Below the pieces are notes generated by a model that worked only from the letters and a program-made list of their open reading frames with translations, ran no database searches and was not told where the DNA came from. A program made the translations under genes and the position numbers. A stretch of 64,000 nt of DNA, from positions 630,001-694,000 of the forward strand of contig NZ_JAUSZF010000001.1 of NCBI RefSeq assembly GCF_030817315.1, read 5' to 3'. Shown here in pieces: positions 1 to 8,570 of the stretch; the stretch's first letter is position 1; every line of letters starts with the position of its first letter. This DNA is from Sphingomonas faeni (GTDB lineage Bacteria; Pseudomonadota; Alphaproteobacteria; Sphingomonadales; Sphingomonadaceae).

Positions 1-23
1 CGATCCGCGTCGCGATCAAGTAG
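1..23 (+). CDS. C-terminal tail of an upstream gene (partial)
   Basis: The first 23 bases read in frame as IRVAIK followed by TAG. A strong terminator hairpin sits about 50 bases downstream, as expected for the end of a plus-strand gene. Six residues are too few to assign a family. Confidence 0.35.
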
Positions 24-73
24 CGCGGATGCCGGCTGACCGGAGTGGTCGGCCGGCTATCATCTCCCCCCTT

Positions 74-105
74 GGGGCGCCCCGTCGTACGGAGCGCCCT
101 TTTTT
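74..105 (+). terminator. Rho-independent terminator
   Basis: GGGGCGC at 74-80 can pair with GCGCCC at 94-99 around a short loop, and a run of six T follows at 100-105. It is placed to end the partial gene at the window start, and it also separates that gene from the convergent xylanase gene. Confidence 0.75.
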
Positions 106-108
106 CGG

Positions 109-1275
109 TCAGCGGCGCGGTGCGGCGGCGAAGGCGGCGGCGATCGCGGCGTGCATCGGCTTGGGCGCGAAGGCGGCGTCGTAGGGGCAGGGGCGGCGGC
201 GGGCCTTGTCCTTGCGAGGCTCGAACCCCTCGATCCAGCTGTAGCGGTCGGTCATGCCCCAGAGGAGCACGTCCTTCAGCGCCGGGTAGGCGAACATGAG
301 GTCGAGATAGCCTCGGGTGAAGTCGGCTACGCCTCGGTCGCGGATCGCGACATCGGCGGGGAGATCGTTGTCGCGGACGTCGAGTTCGGTGATGACGATG
401 GCATAGCCCATCGCGGTGACGGCATCGATGAAGCGGCGCCATTCGCCTTCGAGCGCGGCGATCGTGGCGCGGGTGTCGGTGCCCTGCGTGACGAGGTGCG
501 ACTGGACGCCGAGCGCATCGACCGGAACGCCGCGGGCCTTGAACCCCTCGAGCAACTTGAGGACGCCGGCGCGGTGCTGCGCGTTGCCCGGTTCCCAGCT
601 CATATAGTCGTTGTAGACGAGTTGCGCATGCGGGGCCGCGGTGCGCGCGGTGCGGAAGGCCAGGTCGAGCGTCGCCTCGGGGCTGCCGATCGCGCGGGAG
701 AGGGCGGTATCGTACAGCGTGCCGTTGGCGGGGGTGACGGCTTCGTTGACGACGTCGTAGCTGGGGATGCGGGTGCCGTAGCGCTGGCACACCGTGGTGA
801 TGTGGCGGACGAGCAACTGTTCCGCCGCGCGCGCGGGGGTGGCGCCGAAGTCATGGCTCTCCTCCCATTTCGGCATCCACTTGGGCTGGTGCCAGAGGAG
901 ATTGTGGCCGCGTACCGGAAGTGCGTTGGCGTCGGCCCACGCCATCATCGCGTCGAACCGGGTGAAGTCGAAGGTCGTCGCGCTCGGGCGGAGCGCCTGC
1001 CACTTCATCTCGTTCTCCGCGACCAGCAGCCCGCAGTCGCGCTTCAGCAATTTGGCATAGGCGGGGTTGGCGAACGAACCGCGGTCGGCGCCGGGTTCTC
1101 CCCATGCGAAACAGGAGCCGAGGCGCATGCCCTTGGCCGCAGCGAGCGATTGCAGGCTGCCGTCCGTAGCCGGCGCTGGGCGCAGGATCGACCGTGCCTG
1201 AGCATGTGCCGTCGTGCCCGCGGTGGCGGCGAGCCCCGCCAGCATTCCCAGTCCGTCCCGTCGTGTAATGTCCAC
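109..1275 (-). CDS. Endo-1,4-beta-xylanase, glycoside hydrolase family 10
   Basis: 388 aa, a typical GH10 length. The N-terminus has a Tat-like twin-arginine motif (TRRDGLG) followed by a hydrophobic stretch ending AHAQA, so export folded to the periplasm is likely. The catalytic domain shows HNLLWHQPKW near residue 124, the acid/base glutamate E178 in YDVVNEAV and the nucleophile E297 in VITELDV. GH10 enzymes cleave internal beta-1,4 bonds of xylan. A perfect LacI-type palindrome lies just upstream of the start, suggesting sugar-responsive control. No xylose genes are adjacent, so the gene stands alone here. Confidence 0.93.
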   Translation of the reverse strand: MDITRRDGLGMLAGLAATAGTTAHAQARSILRPAPATDGSLQSLAAAKGMRLGSCFAWGEPGADRGSFANPAYAKLLKRDCGLLVAENEMKWQALRPSATTFDFTRFDAMMAWADANALPVRGHNLLWHQPKWMPKWEESHDFGATPARAAEQLLVRHITTVCQRYGTRIPSYDVVNEAVTPANGTLYDTALSRAIGSPEATLDLAFRTARTAAPHAQLVYNDYMSWEPGNAQHRAGVLKLLEGFKARGVPVDALGVQSHLVTQGTDTRATIAALEGEWRRFIDAVTAMGYAIVITELDVRDNDLPADVAIRDRGVADFTRGYLDLMFAYPALKDVLLWGMTDRYSWIEGFEPRKDKARRRPCPYDAAFAPKPMHAAIAAAFAAAPRR

Positions 1276-1298
1276 GAAGCATCCTCTTTATATTTTTG

Positions 1299-1312
1299 TG
1301 ATAGCGCTATCG
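1299..1312. promoter_or_regulatory. Candidate LacI-family operator upstream of the xylanase
   Basis: The core GATAGCGCTATC (1300-1311) is a perfect 12-base palindrome with a central CG step, the typical shape of LacI/GalR-family operators. It lies about 25 bases upstream of the xylanase start codon on the minus strand, where a repressor would block transcription. The cognate regulator is not in this window. Confidence 0.55.
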
Positions 1313-1419
1313 TTGTGAGATATCAGGACGATGTCAATCGGTTACCGGTCTGCGGAGGCTTGCGCGCAGCCAAGCCGCAGGCGGGTGACGGGGCGGGCGG
1401 CATGATCTAGATCGACGTC

Positions 1420-2754
1420 ATGGCTGGGTTCTTCGATCATCTCGTGCCGGCGAAGCGCTGGACGCCGTCGCGGTACCGCGCGTTGTTGCGTGCGCGGGGG
1501 CCGCGGTCGGTACAGTTCCGGACGCGTGCGGCGATCCTGACGGGGGCGATCCTGGTCGGGGTGGTAGCGACGCTGTTCGCCGAAGCGGCGGACTGGGCGG
1601 CGGAAATGTTCGCCGGATACGCGCAGAGCTGGCACTGGTTGCCGCTGTTGACGACGCCGCTGACGTTCATGGGACTGGTCTGGCTGACCCGGCGGTATGC
1701 GCCGTTCGCGCGGGGGTCGGGCATTCCGCAGGTGATCGCGTCACAGGCCGACCCGAACGAGGCGACACGGACGCTGATCTCGCCGCTCACCGTCGCCGCC
1801 AAGGCGGTGCTGACGATCGGCGCCGTGCTCGGCGGTGCGTCGGTCGGGCGCGAGGGGCCGACCGTCCAGCTTGCCGCGGCGGTGATGGGCGCGACCCACC
1901 GGCTCGTCCGCGTACCGCTTAGGGGCGGGGTGCTGATCGCGGGTGGTGCGGCAGGTGTCGCGGCCGCGTTCAACACGCCGCTCGCCGGGCTGTTGTTCGC
2001 GATCGAGGAACTGGCGTCGGCGTACGAGCAGCGCGTGACGTTGCTGGTACTCGCCGCGATCGTCATCGCCGGAATGGTCGCGCAGTCGGTGCAGGGCGAT
2101 TACATCTATTTCGGCGCGATCGGCGCCCACCTGCCGCTGCTGTCGGCACTGTTGGTGGCGCCGATCGCGGGGATCGCCGGCGGAATGGCCGGTGGCCTGT
2201 TCTCCCGCACGTTGCTGGCGATGGCGCTGAGCCGCAATCGGCTAACGACGTGGACGCGCGCGAACCCGGTCAAGTTCGCAGGGGCGTGCGGCGCCGTCGT
2301 CGCGGTGCTGGGCGTCTTCACCGGCCTGACCTGGGGAACGGGCTATTCCGCGGCGCGCGCGATGATCGTCGGCGTCGATGCCCCCCTATGGTTCGGACCC
2401 GCGAAGTTCGTCGCGACCGCCGCGACCGCGATCGCAGGGTTGCCGGGCGGGATCTTCGCGCCGTCGCTTGCGGTCGGTGCGGGCGTCGGCAATCTGCTCC
2501 GCGAAATCTTTCCCGGCGAACCCGCGAGCGCGATCGTGATCCTGGGCATGGTCGCGTATTTCGCGGGCGTCGTCCGCGCGCCGCTGACCGCGGTCATCAT
2601 CCTGTCGGAGACGACCGCCAGCCGCGGACTGATGCTGCCGATGTTCGCGACCGCGTTCATCGCCGACGCCGCCAGCCAATGGGTCTGTCGCGAAAAGCTG
2701 TATCACGGGTTGTCGAAGACGTTCGCGATGCCCGAAACATCGAAAGCGACTTAG
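1420..2754 (+). CDS. ClC-family chloride channel/antiporter
   Basis: 444 aa membrane protein, about the usual length for a prokaryotic ClC without CBS domains. The three anion-pathway signatures are visible: GSGIPQ (about residue 100), GREGPTVQ (about 145) and GLPGGIFAPSLAVG (about 345). The external gating glutamate is therefore present in GREGP. ClC proteins move Cl- across the inner membrane, often in exchange for H+, for example in acid resistance. The gene runs convergently toward the L,D-transpeptidase, and its stop codon lies inside one copy of a 21-base direct repeat. Confidence 0.93.
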   Translation: MAGFFDHLVPAKRWTPSRYRALLRARGPRSVQFRTRAAILTGAILVGVVATLFAEAADWAAEMFAGYAQSWHWLPLLTTPLTFMGLVWLTRRYAPFARGSGIPQVIASQADPNEATRTLISPLTVAAKAVLTIGAVLGGASVGREGPTVQLAAAVMGATHRLVRVPLRGGVLIAGGAAGVAAAFNTPLAGLLFAIEELASAYEQRVTLLVLAAIVIAGMVAQSVQGDYIYFGAIGAHLPLLSALLVAPIAGIAGGMAGGLFSRTLLAMALSRNRLTTWTRANPVKFAGACGAVVAVLGVFTGLTWGTGYSAARAMIVGVDAPLWFGPAKFVATAATAIAGLPGGIFAPSLAVGAGVGNLLREIFPGEPASAIVILGMVAYFAGVVRAPLTAVIILSETTASRGLMLPMFATAFIADAASQWVCREKLYHGLSKTFAMPETSKAT

Positions 2755-2787
2755 GGCCCGAGCCGCCGAAAGCGACTTAAGGCCCGA
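2741..2787. repeat. 21-base direct repeat carrying both convergent stop codons
   Basis: The sequences at 2741-2761 and 2767-2787 are identical except for one base (CGAAAGCGACTTA then G or A then GGCCCGA), separated by 5 bases. The first copy holds the TAG of the ClC gene. The second copy holds the TAA of the L,D-transpeptidase on the other strand. Confidence 0.85.
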
Positions 2788-4387
2788 TATCGATCGCTTG
2801 CGCCTCGGCCCGTTTGGCGGAGGCTTTGACGAAGCCGAGCTGCTCCGCGATCGGATCGTTCCAGCCGTAAGGATCGGTCCGAAACGCGACCTTGCCGAAA
2901 TCGTCGACATAGACGTTGTGATACAGCAACCGGACCGGGATGCGGCGGGGCAGGGGGACGAAGCTCGTCTCGCCCGAGTCCTGCGCGGTCTGCCAGGCCT
3001 CGCCGACGCCTTCGTCCTCCGCGAGTATGCGCGCGAACCCAAGCGCATCCTCGACCCGGACGCAACCATGGCTCAGATGACGCTGGCTCCGGTCGAACAG
3101 CCCCGGCGCGGAGGTGTCGTGCAGGTAGATCGCCTGGTCGTTCGCCATGTCGAACTTGACCATGCCGAGCGCGTTGCTAGGCCCCGGCTGCTGGACGATC
3201 CAGCCATCGCGGACGACCATGTTATGCTCGGCGAGATAGTCTTCGCCGACATTGGCCATCTCGCCGTTCTGGATCGATTTCGGCACGGTCCAGGTCGGGT
3301 TCGCGACGAGGCGATAGATCGGCGACGACAGCGCCGGCGTCTCGCGACCGGGTTCGCCGACGATGACCTTGCGCTGATCGATCATCGTGCCGTCGCGGTA
3401 ATAGCGAAGCTGCGCGGCGGCGGTGTTGACGTCGATCCGGGTGGCGGGCGGCGTTCGTGCCAGCCATCGCCGCCGTTCGAGCCCGACCGCAAGCGCCCGA
3501 GCACGGTCGCCCGCGCCGAGGTTGAGCACCTTCAACGTCTCGGGTCCGACCACGCCGTCTGCAGCGATGCCGTAGTCGGTCTGGAGCCCTTTCAGCGCCT
3601 CGGCCATCGCTTGCGTGTAGATCATTGGTGCCGTGGTCGTCGGCGTGAGGGGCGTCGGCGCGAGGGGCGTCGGCGCGGTTGCCGTCGGTGAAAGGGGCGT
3701 CGGTACGGGCGCTACGGCGAGCGGGTCGGTCGACGATGGCAGATACCCGCTCTCGACGAGTTGCTCGACGATCGTGGCGACGCGCGCGTCCCGGTTGCCG
3801 ACGCGGATCACGCCGGAGGGGATCGCCTGCACCGGGGTCGCGGTCGATGCCTTGGCGCTGAACGCGAGATACGCGTCGGAGAGTTGCTTATACTCGGCAT
3901 CCTGCGGCGCGAGGCCGTCGAACCAAGCGACGAGGTCGCCCTTCGCCAGCGCGCGGGAAAGGCCGGTGGCGAGATCGACCTTGGGCCGGGGCAACGTGTA
4001 GACCTGATGCAGCGAGGCGGGATCGATGCGGCCGTGCGCGAGGGCCCCCGCATAGTCGAGCGCAGCCTTGGTCCGCGCCGCATCGTCGATGGGCGAGGCG
4101 CCTTCTGCGGATGCGGGGAGGAACTCGACCCGATCGAGGCCGTGTCGCGCACGGTCGGCGAGGATTTGATCGAAGGCCGCAATGTTTGCCGCAGTCCAAG
4201 CCGCCTTGGCCGGAGTGGCCTTGCCCACTGCCTTTGATGCGGGTTTCGATGCAACGCGAGGCGGGCTCTCTGCTGCAATTTTTGTCGGGGCGATGGGCTT
4301 GGGCGCCGGGGCAAATCCACCGAGCGCCAGGACCAGGACCGGCATGCAACCCGAAGCGAACCGCAGCCGTAAAGTTCGTACTGTCAT
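2777..4387 (-). CDS. L,D-transpeptidase, YcbB-like (YkuD domain)
   Basis: 536 aa. A hydrophobic N-terminal segment looks like a signal peptide or anchor, followed by an Ala/Lys-rich linker and a scaffold region. A Pro/Thr-rich low-complexity stretch lies near residues 220-250. It is followed by a peptidoglycan-binding segment (about 255-295, with DYGIAADGVVGPET) and a C-terminal YkuD domain with the catalytic motif SHGCVR (Cys about 442) preceded by IYLHDTS. These enzymes form 3-3 crosslinks in periplasmic peptidoglycan. The domain order and size fit the YcbB (LdtD) group. The catalytic Cys and His are intact. Confidence 0.9.
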   Translation of the reverse strand: MTVRTLRLRFASGCMPVLVLALGGFAPAPKPIAPTKIAAESPPRVASKPASKAVGKATPAKAAWTAANIAAFDQILADRARHGLDRVEFLPASAEGASPIDDAARTKAALDYAGALAHGRIDPASLHQVYTLPRPKVDLATGLSRALAKGDLVAWFDGLAPQDAEYKQLSDAYLAFSAKASTATPVQAIPSGVIRVGNRDARVATIVEQLVESGYLPSSTDPLAVAPVPTPLSPTATAPTPLAPTPLTPTTTAPMIYTQAMAEALKGLQTDYGIAADGVVGPETLKVLNLGAGDRARALAVGLERRRWLARTPPATRIDVNTAAAQLRYYRDGTMIDQRKVIVGEPGRETPALSSPIYRLVANPTWTVPKSIQNGEMANVGEDYLAEHNMVVRDGWIVQQPGPSNALGMVKFDMANDQAIYLHDTSAPGLFDRSQRHLSHGCVRVEDALGFARILAEDEGVGEAWQTAQDSGETSFVPLPRRIPVRLLYHNVYVDDFGKVAFRTDPYGWNDPIAEQLGFVKASAKRAEAQAIDIGP

Positions 4388-4466
4388 GCGTGGATAACGT
4401 TTGGACCGTTCGATCGGCTCACATGCGTGACGGATTTCCCGGTTCCGGGGTTCGGTCTCCCCTCGA

Positions 4467-5447
4467 TCAGCCGAAATCGAAGACGCCGCCGGGCGGTGCT
4501 GCGACGAACTTCTCGCGAGGTATCGCGGCGGCGGTCAGTGCCTCGGCCAGCGCGATTTGGGGGGCGTCCCGGGCTTCGTCGGTCAGCTGGAACGTGCCCC
4601 AGTGGATGCCGAGCGCGTGTTTCGCGTCGACCTCGGTGAAGATACGCACCGCCTCGTCGGGATCGACATGCTGCCCGGCCATGAACCAGCGCGGGGCGTA
4701 GGCGCCGATCGGGATCAGTGCGACGTCGGGCGCACCGAGACGCTCGCTGATTTGGCCGAAGATCGCGCCATTGCCGTACGCGGTATCGCCCGCGAACCAG
4801 ATCGCGCCGGCCGGCGTGTCGAGCCAGTGCCCGGCCCATAGCGCCATCCGGACGTCGCTCGGCCAGCGGTTCGCCCAGTGATAGGCGGGGGTGATCGTGA
4901 TGGTGATGCCATCGCCGATCAACAGGCGGTCCCACCAGTCGCCGACGACGCATCTGGCTTCGGGCACGGCGGCGCGCAGGATCGTGTCGTTGCCGAGCGG
5001 CAGGACGAACTGAGGCGCATGTGCCGCCTGAAGCCGGCGCAGGGTGGCGACGTCGAAATGATCGTAATGGCAGTGGCTGATGAGGACCACGTCGATCGGC
5101 GGCAGGTCGTCGAACGCGATGCCGGGCGCCGTCACGCGCTTCGGTCCGGCGAACGAGACGGGGCTCGCGCGCTCAGACCAGACCGGGTCGGTCAGGATGT
5201 TGAGCCCCGCCACCTGGATCAGCAACGAGGCGTGACCCACCATCGTAATGCGGATCCCGTCCACGCGCGCGTTGGGCTTAACAGGGGTGACGGGCACCGA
5301 GCGCGGCCATGTCGCCGCGCCGCGCCCGAGCTTCCATCGCAGCACGTCCTTGAGGCCGCGGTCCGTCGGCGACTGGCCCGGATTGAAGAACCGGACGCCA
5401 TCGAAATGGTCGGACGGGGGACCCTGGTAATAGCGGTTCTGCGGCAT
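4467..5447 (-). CDS. MBL-fold metallo-hydrolase, NAPE-PLD-like
   Basis: 326 aa from the ATG at 5447. The frame stays open further upstream, but that part overlaps the neighbouring peptidase gene and shows no conserved features. The protein starts RYYQGPPSDHFDGVRFFNP, characteristic of bacterial relatives of N-acyl-phosphatidylethanolamine phospholipase D. The metal motif SHCHYDH gives H125, H127, D129 and H130, and GDTAYGNG supplies a later ligand. Zn-dependent hydrolysis of a phosphodiester or lactone is likely, but the substrate cannot be read from sequence. UlaG-type lactonases share the fold. Confidence 0.85.
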   Translation of the reverse strand: MPQNRYYQGPPSDHFDGVRFFNPGQSPTDRGLKDVLRWKLGRGAATWPRSVPVTPVKPNARVDGIRITMVGHASLLIQVAGLNILTDPVWSERASPVSFAGPKRVTAPGIAFDDLPPIDVVLISHCHYDHFDVATLRRLQAAHAPQFVLPLGNDTILRAAVPEARCVVGDWWDRLLIGDGITITITPAYHWANRWPSDVRMALWAGHWLDTPAGAIWFAGDTAYGNGAIFGQISERLGAPDVALIPIGAYAPRWFMAGQHVDPDEAVRIFTEVDAKHALGIHWGTFQLTDEARDAPQIALAEALTAAAIPREKFVAAPPGGVFDFG

Positions 5448-5485
5448 GCGCCTGCCTATTCCCAAGTCCCCCGGCCGCCCAGATG

Positions 5486-7423
5486 CTACTTGGCGTTCTT
5501 CACGTATTTGTCGAACCACGCGATCGACCGCTGGCGGACGTCCGCGGACTGTTCGGGGCCCGTCACGCAGTGGCCGGCGTCGGGATAGATCACCAGGCTG
5601 ACCGGCACGTTGCGATCCTTCAGCGCGTGCCACCATTCGATCGACTGGGTCGGCGGTACCTCGATATCGCGCTCGCCGACATAGATGAACGTGGGCGTCT
5701 GGGCGGTCTTCGCGTGATAGATCGCCGAGACGTCCTCATACGCCTTCATGTCGTCGTACATCGACTTGCCGAAGAACGGCAGCAGCCACTGGTCGATGCC
5801 GTTGGTGCCGTAATAGCTGACCCAGTTCGACAGGCCGGCGCCCGCGACGATCCCCTTGAAGCGGTTGGTCTGCGTGTTGGCCCACATCGCCATGAACCCG
5901 CCATAGCTGCACCCGCCAAGACCGAGGCGCTTGTCATCGACCGGGGCAACGCGCTCGACCGCATCGACGCCGGCCAGCACGTCGCGCAGATCGCCACCGC
6001 CGAAGTCGCGCTTGTTCGCGGCCGTGAACGCCTCGCCCTGGCCGTAGCTGCCGCGCGGATTGGGCAGGAAGACGTAGTAACCGGCTTTGACGAGTGCGGC
6101 GTTCAGCGAGGTCGGATAGAGATAGCTGGGTGTCGAGGCCGCCGCCGGACCGCCGTGGACGATCGTAATCATCGGCGCCTTGCCGGTTGGCGTGGTGCCC
6201 AAGGCGGTGCGGGGTGCGAGCAGCCAGCCCTGAACGTCGAAGCCCTCGTTCTTCCAGCTGATGCTGCGGGCGGCGGCGAGTGCGGGCATCGCGTCGTTAT
6301 CGTGCGTGATCTGCTTCACGCCCTGCTCGCGGGAACCGAGCGGGCCGGCGTAGATCGCCGGGGCGTGTTCGTAATCCTGCACCACGGCGGCGGCGATCCG
6401 GCCGTCGGCGGAGAACACCGCGCGGCCGTCGCCTGCGCTCGAGCTTGCCGGCTTGGCGAAGCCCGGCAATACCGGCTGGCCTGGGGTGAGCGTGCCGAAC
6501 TGCATCTGGTCGCCGGCGAGCGTCACCGTGCGCAGGCCTCCGCGGGTCCAGGCGATCGTGGTGACCGTCGACTTGGCGCCGGCAGTGACGTTGCGCGGCG
6601 TGCCGCCCGCGAGTCCGACGGTGAAGACGTCACCGCCGATCGAGCCGAAATCGCTCATCAGGCCGCCGACATAGGCGACGGTGCGGCCGTCGGGTGACAC
6701 GCGCGGCTGGTTGATCTGCGTCGCCGGCTTGGCGATCGAGCGGACCGCGCCGGTCTGCGCATCGATCGCGTCGAGCGTCGCTACCCACCAGTTGTTGTCG
6801 CCATTGCCGAGCGCGGTGGTCGCGACGAACCCGCGGCCGTCGGGCGTCCAGTCATATTCGTAGACGTAGCGACCCGCGGGCGAGAGCGGCGTGACCGTCG
6901 TGGCGGCCTTGGCGATGTCGAACACTGCGAGGCGTTGCTCGTCGCTCTTCTCGCCGATCTCGCCGATCATCCGGATGCCGGCCTGCGTCGCGCCAGACTC
7001 CTTGGCGGCACCGAGCGTCATCAGCAGCGCGATCCGCTTGCCGTCGGGTGACACGCGCGGGGTCTGGGCGATGCCCGCGATGGTCGCGACGGTGCGCGTC
7101 GTCTTGGCGTCGGCATAGGTCAGCCGGACATTGCCCGCCGCGCTGTCGCGGACCAGGAACACGAGGTCGCCATTGGGGGCGAAATTGAGCCCGGCATAGC
7201 TGCACGTCGCGCACGGATCGATCGTCCGCAGCACGCGTCCGTCGGCGACGCTGCGGAGCGTCACCACCCCGTGCGCACCGCTGCTCTCGATGGTCGCGGT
7301 GCGATCGCCCGCGGGGGACAGCGCGAGCCCGCCATATTGATGAAGCGTCTGCGCCGAAGCAGGCGCGGCGGTCGCGAGGAGAAGGGCGGCAGTGACGGTA
7401 AGGCGCATCGGGGGCTCCGGCAA
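5486..7423 (-). CDS. Secreted S9 family peptidase (prolyl oligopeptidase type, DPP/acylaminoacyl-peptidase group)
   Basis: 645 aa with a clear signal peptide (hydrophobic stretch ending ASAQ). The first part has WD40-like beta-propeller repeats (SPDGK and SPDGR segments). The C-terminal alpha/beta-hydrolase domain carries the triad Ser506 (GGCSYGGFMA), Asp586 (GERDIEVPP) and His618 (DAGHC). The family cleaves short peptides, here probably in the periplasm, with the propeller limiting substrate size. Lies 38 bases downstream of nothing coding on its own strand and ends just before the metallo-hydrolase start, so co-transcription with that gene is possible. Confidence 0.9.
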   Translation of the reverse strand: MPEPPMRLTVTAALLLATAAPASAQTLHQYGGLALSPAGDRTATIESSGAHGVVTLRSVADGRVLRTIDPCATCSYAGLNFAPNGDLVFLVRDSAAGNVRLTYADAKTTRTVATIAGIAQTPRVSPDGKRIALLMTLGAAKESGATQAGIRMIGEIGEKSDEQRLAVFDIAKAATTVTPLSPAGRYVYEYDWTPDGRGFVATTALGNGDNNWWVATLDAIDAQTGAVRSIAKPATQINQPRVSPDGRTVAYVGGLMSDFGSIGGDVFTVGLAGGTPRNVTAGAKSTVTTIAWTRGGLRTVTLAGDQMQFGTLTPGQPVLPGFAKPASSSAGDGRAVFSADGRIAAAVVQDYEHAPAIYAGPLGSREQGVKQITHDNDAMPALAAARSISWKNEGFDVQGWLLAPRTALGTTPTGKAPMITIVHGGPAAASTPSYLYPTSLNAALVKAGYYVFLPNPRGSYGQGEAFTAANKRDFGGGDLRDVLAGVDAVERVAPVDDKRLGLGGCSYGGFMAMWANTQTNRFKGIVAGAGLSNWVSYYGTNGIDQWLLPFFGKSMYDDMKAYEDVSAIYHAKTAQTPTFIYVGERDIEVPPTQSIEWWHALKDRNVPVSLVIYPDAGHCVTGPEQSADVRQRSIAWFDKYVKNAK

Positions 7424-7810
7424 AACGGCGGTCGCTCCTGCTTAGCGGGTCGCCGACGTGCGGCAAGCGGTCTGGCGGTGGGGGGGATTGCGCCCGGCTA
7501 TCGGCGTCGAATGGGGGCGTTTGGCGGCCGGAGGATAGGGTACGGGCGGACAGCGTCAGGGCGGGCGCTTGGCACGGTACTACTGTTGGGTACGGAGCAT
7601 CTGAAACCGGCGCTGGCTGGTCGCTGACATCGCAGCTGGTGGCTGCCGTGGCATGGATATCTGGGTCCTGTGGTACGGCCCGACTACGCGTTATCCGGAT
7701 ATTCGGATCCCGAACGCGATCTAATCCAAACGCAGGGCCGTTCAGTTGCAGTCGTTCCCTAGGTGTCCGCTTTTCTCGGGGTTTCGTCCTGCTATGTCGT
7801 CGATCGGTTG
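7424..7810. other. Intergenic region without a recognisable gene
   Basis: 387 bases between the S9 peptidase start and the end of the next minus-strand gene. Short open frames exist on both strands, but none has a recognisable domain or convincing start. It presumably contains the peptidase promoter on its left side. No hairpin with a T-run was seen. Confidence 0.5.
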
Positions 7811-8356
7811 CTAGCGCCGACGCTTGACCAAGACGGGGCGTTCACCGGCGATCGATGCTTTGAACCCGCCAAAACCGGACTGTTTGATGATGACCGCCGT
7901 GCCGGGACGGGGTGGGAGCGTCAGCGGCTCGATCGTTTCCCACACCGTGTTGTTGGCCAGCTGGATCAAGAACCGCGCATAGGTCGACGGAGTCACGCCC
8001 GTGATCGTCGTCTTCACTTCGGTCACTCTCGTCAGCTGGTCCGCCTCGCCACCACCAAGCGGATTTTTTGCTGCATCTGCGAGGCCGAAACGCTGCTGCT
8101 TGCTCGCCACGACCGTCGCGCGATCCAGCGCCAACAAGCTGCCGGATTTGCGCGCGCTCGCGATCTGGCGAGCGGCCGCATCAAAGCAGGCCAACCGGGC
8201 CGAATCGGCTGCGACCTCCTGGCATTCGGCAAGAACGTCCAGTGTCTTCGAAGAGGCCGGATCGGCCACGACGGTCGCGCCCGTACGAGAGGAAATGCCT
8301 GTAAAAGCCAGGAGTGCAAGCGGTACGCAGAGGGGGGTAAATGACGCATTGAACAA
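7811..8356 (-). CDS. Hypothetical exported protein
   Basis: About 181 aa from a TTG at 8356. No ATG is in frame near the N-terminus, so the start is uncertain. A hydrophobic N-terminus (about residues 8-20) suggests export. The visible pattern is a LAxC...RLACFDAAA segment (Cys pair around residues 49 and 61), then VxxDRATVV, then an FGL segment, ending in a basic VKRRR tail. The Cys and LACFD pattern resembles small periplasmic proteins common in sphingomonads, whose function I do not know. It is divergent from the TonB receptor, with about 215 bases between them. Confidence 0.65.
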   Translation of the reverse strand: MFNASFTPLCVPLALLAFTGISSRTGATVVADPASSKTLDVLAECQEVAADSARLACFDAAARQIASARKSGSLLALDRATVVASKQQRFGLADAAKNPLGGGEADQLTRVTEVKTTITGVTPSTYARFLIQLANNTVWETIEPLTLPPRPGTAVIIKQSGFGGFKASIAGERPVLVKRRR

Positions 8357-8570
8357 TCTCGATGCAGGTAAAGGACAGGAATGTCCCGGACGGGACCATC
8401 TACAGACATTATGTTGCGCTTATGTCACGCCGCCGTCGTAAACAGAATTAAAAAGGACCGAATCGACGATATTTGTTGCGATGCGCCATTCACGGTCGGT
8501 ACATCTCCCCCAGAACCGGTTTTGTCCGGGGAGAAATGCACGGCGCAACCGCCGGCAAAAAGGGGCCAAT

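Noticed and set aside
2777-4387. Possible repeat-expanded pseudogene because of the Pro/Thr-rich linker
   Set aside because: The reading frame is uninterrupted and the catalytic SHGCVR motif is intact, so the linker is normal low complexity.
5483-6697. Open frame of over 400 codons on the plus strand opposite the S9 peptidase
   Set aside because: It is antisense to a well supported peptidase, has an Arg/Ala/Asp/Val-skewed composition and no known domain. High-GC genes with this codon bias produce such shadows.
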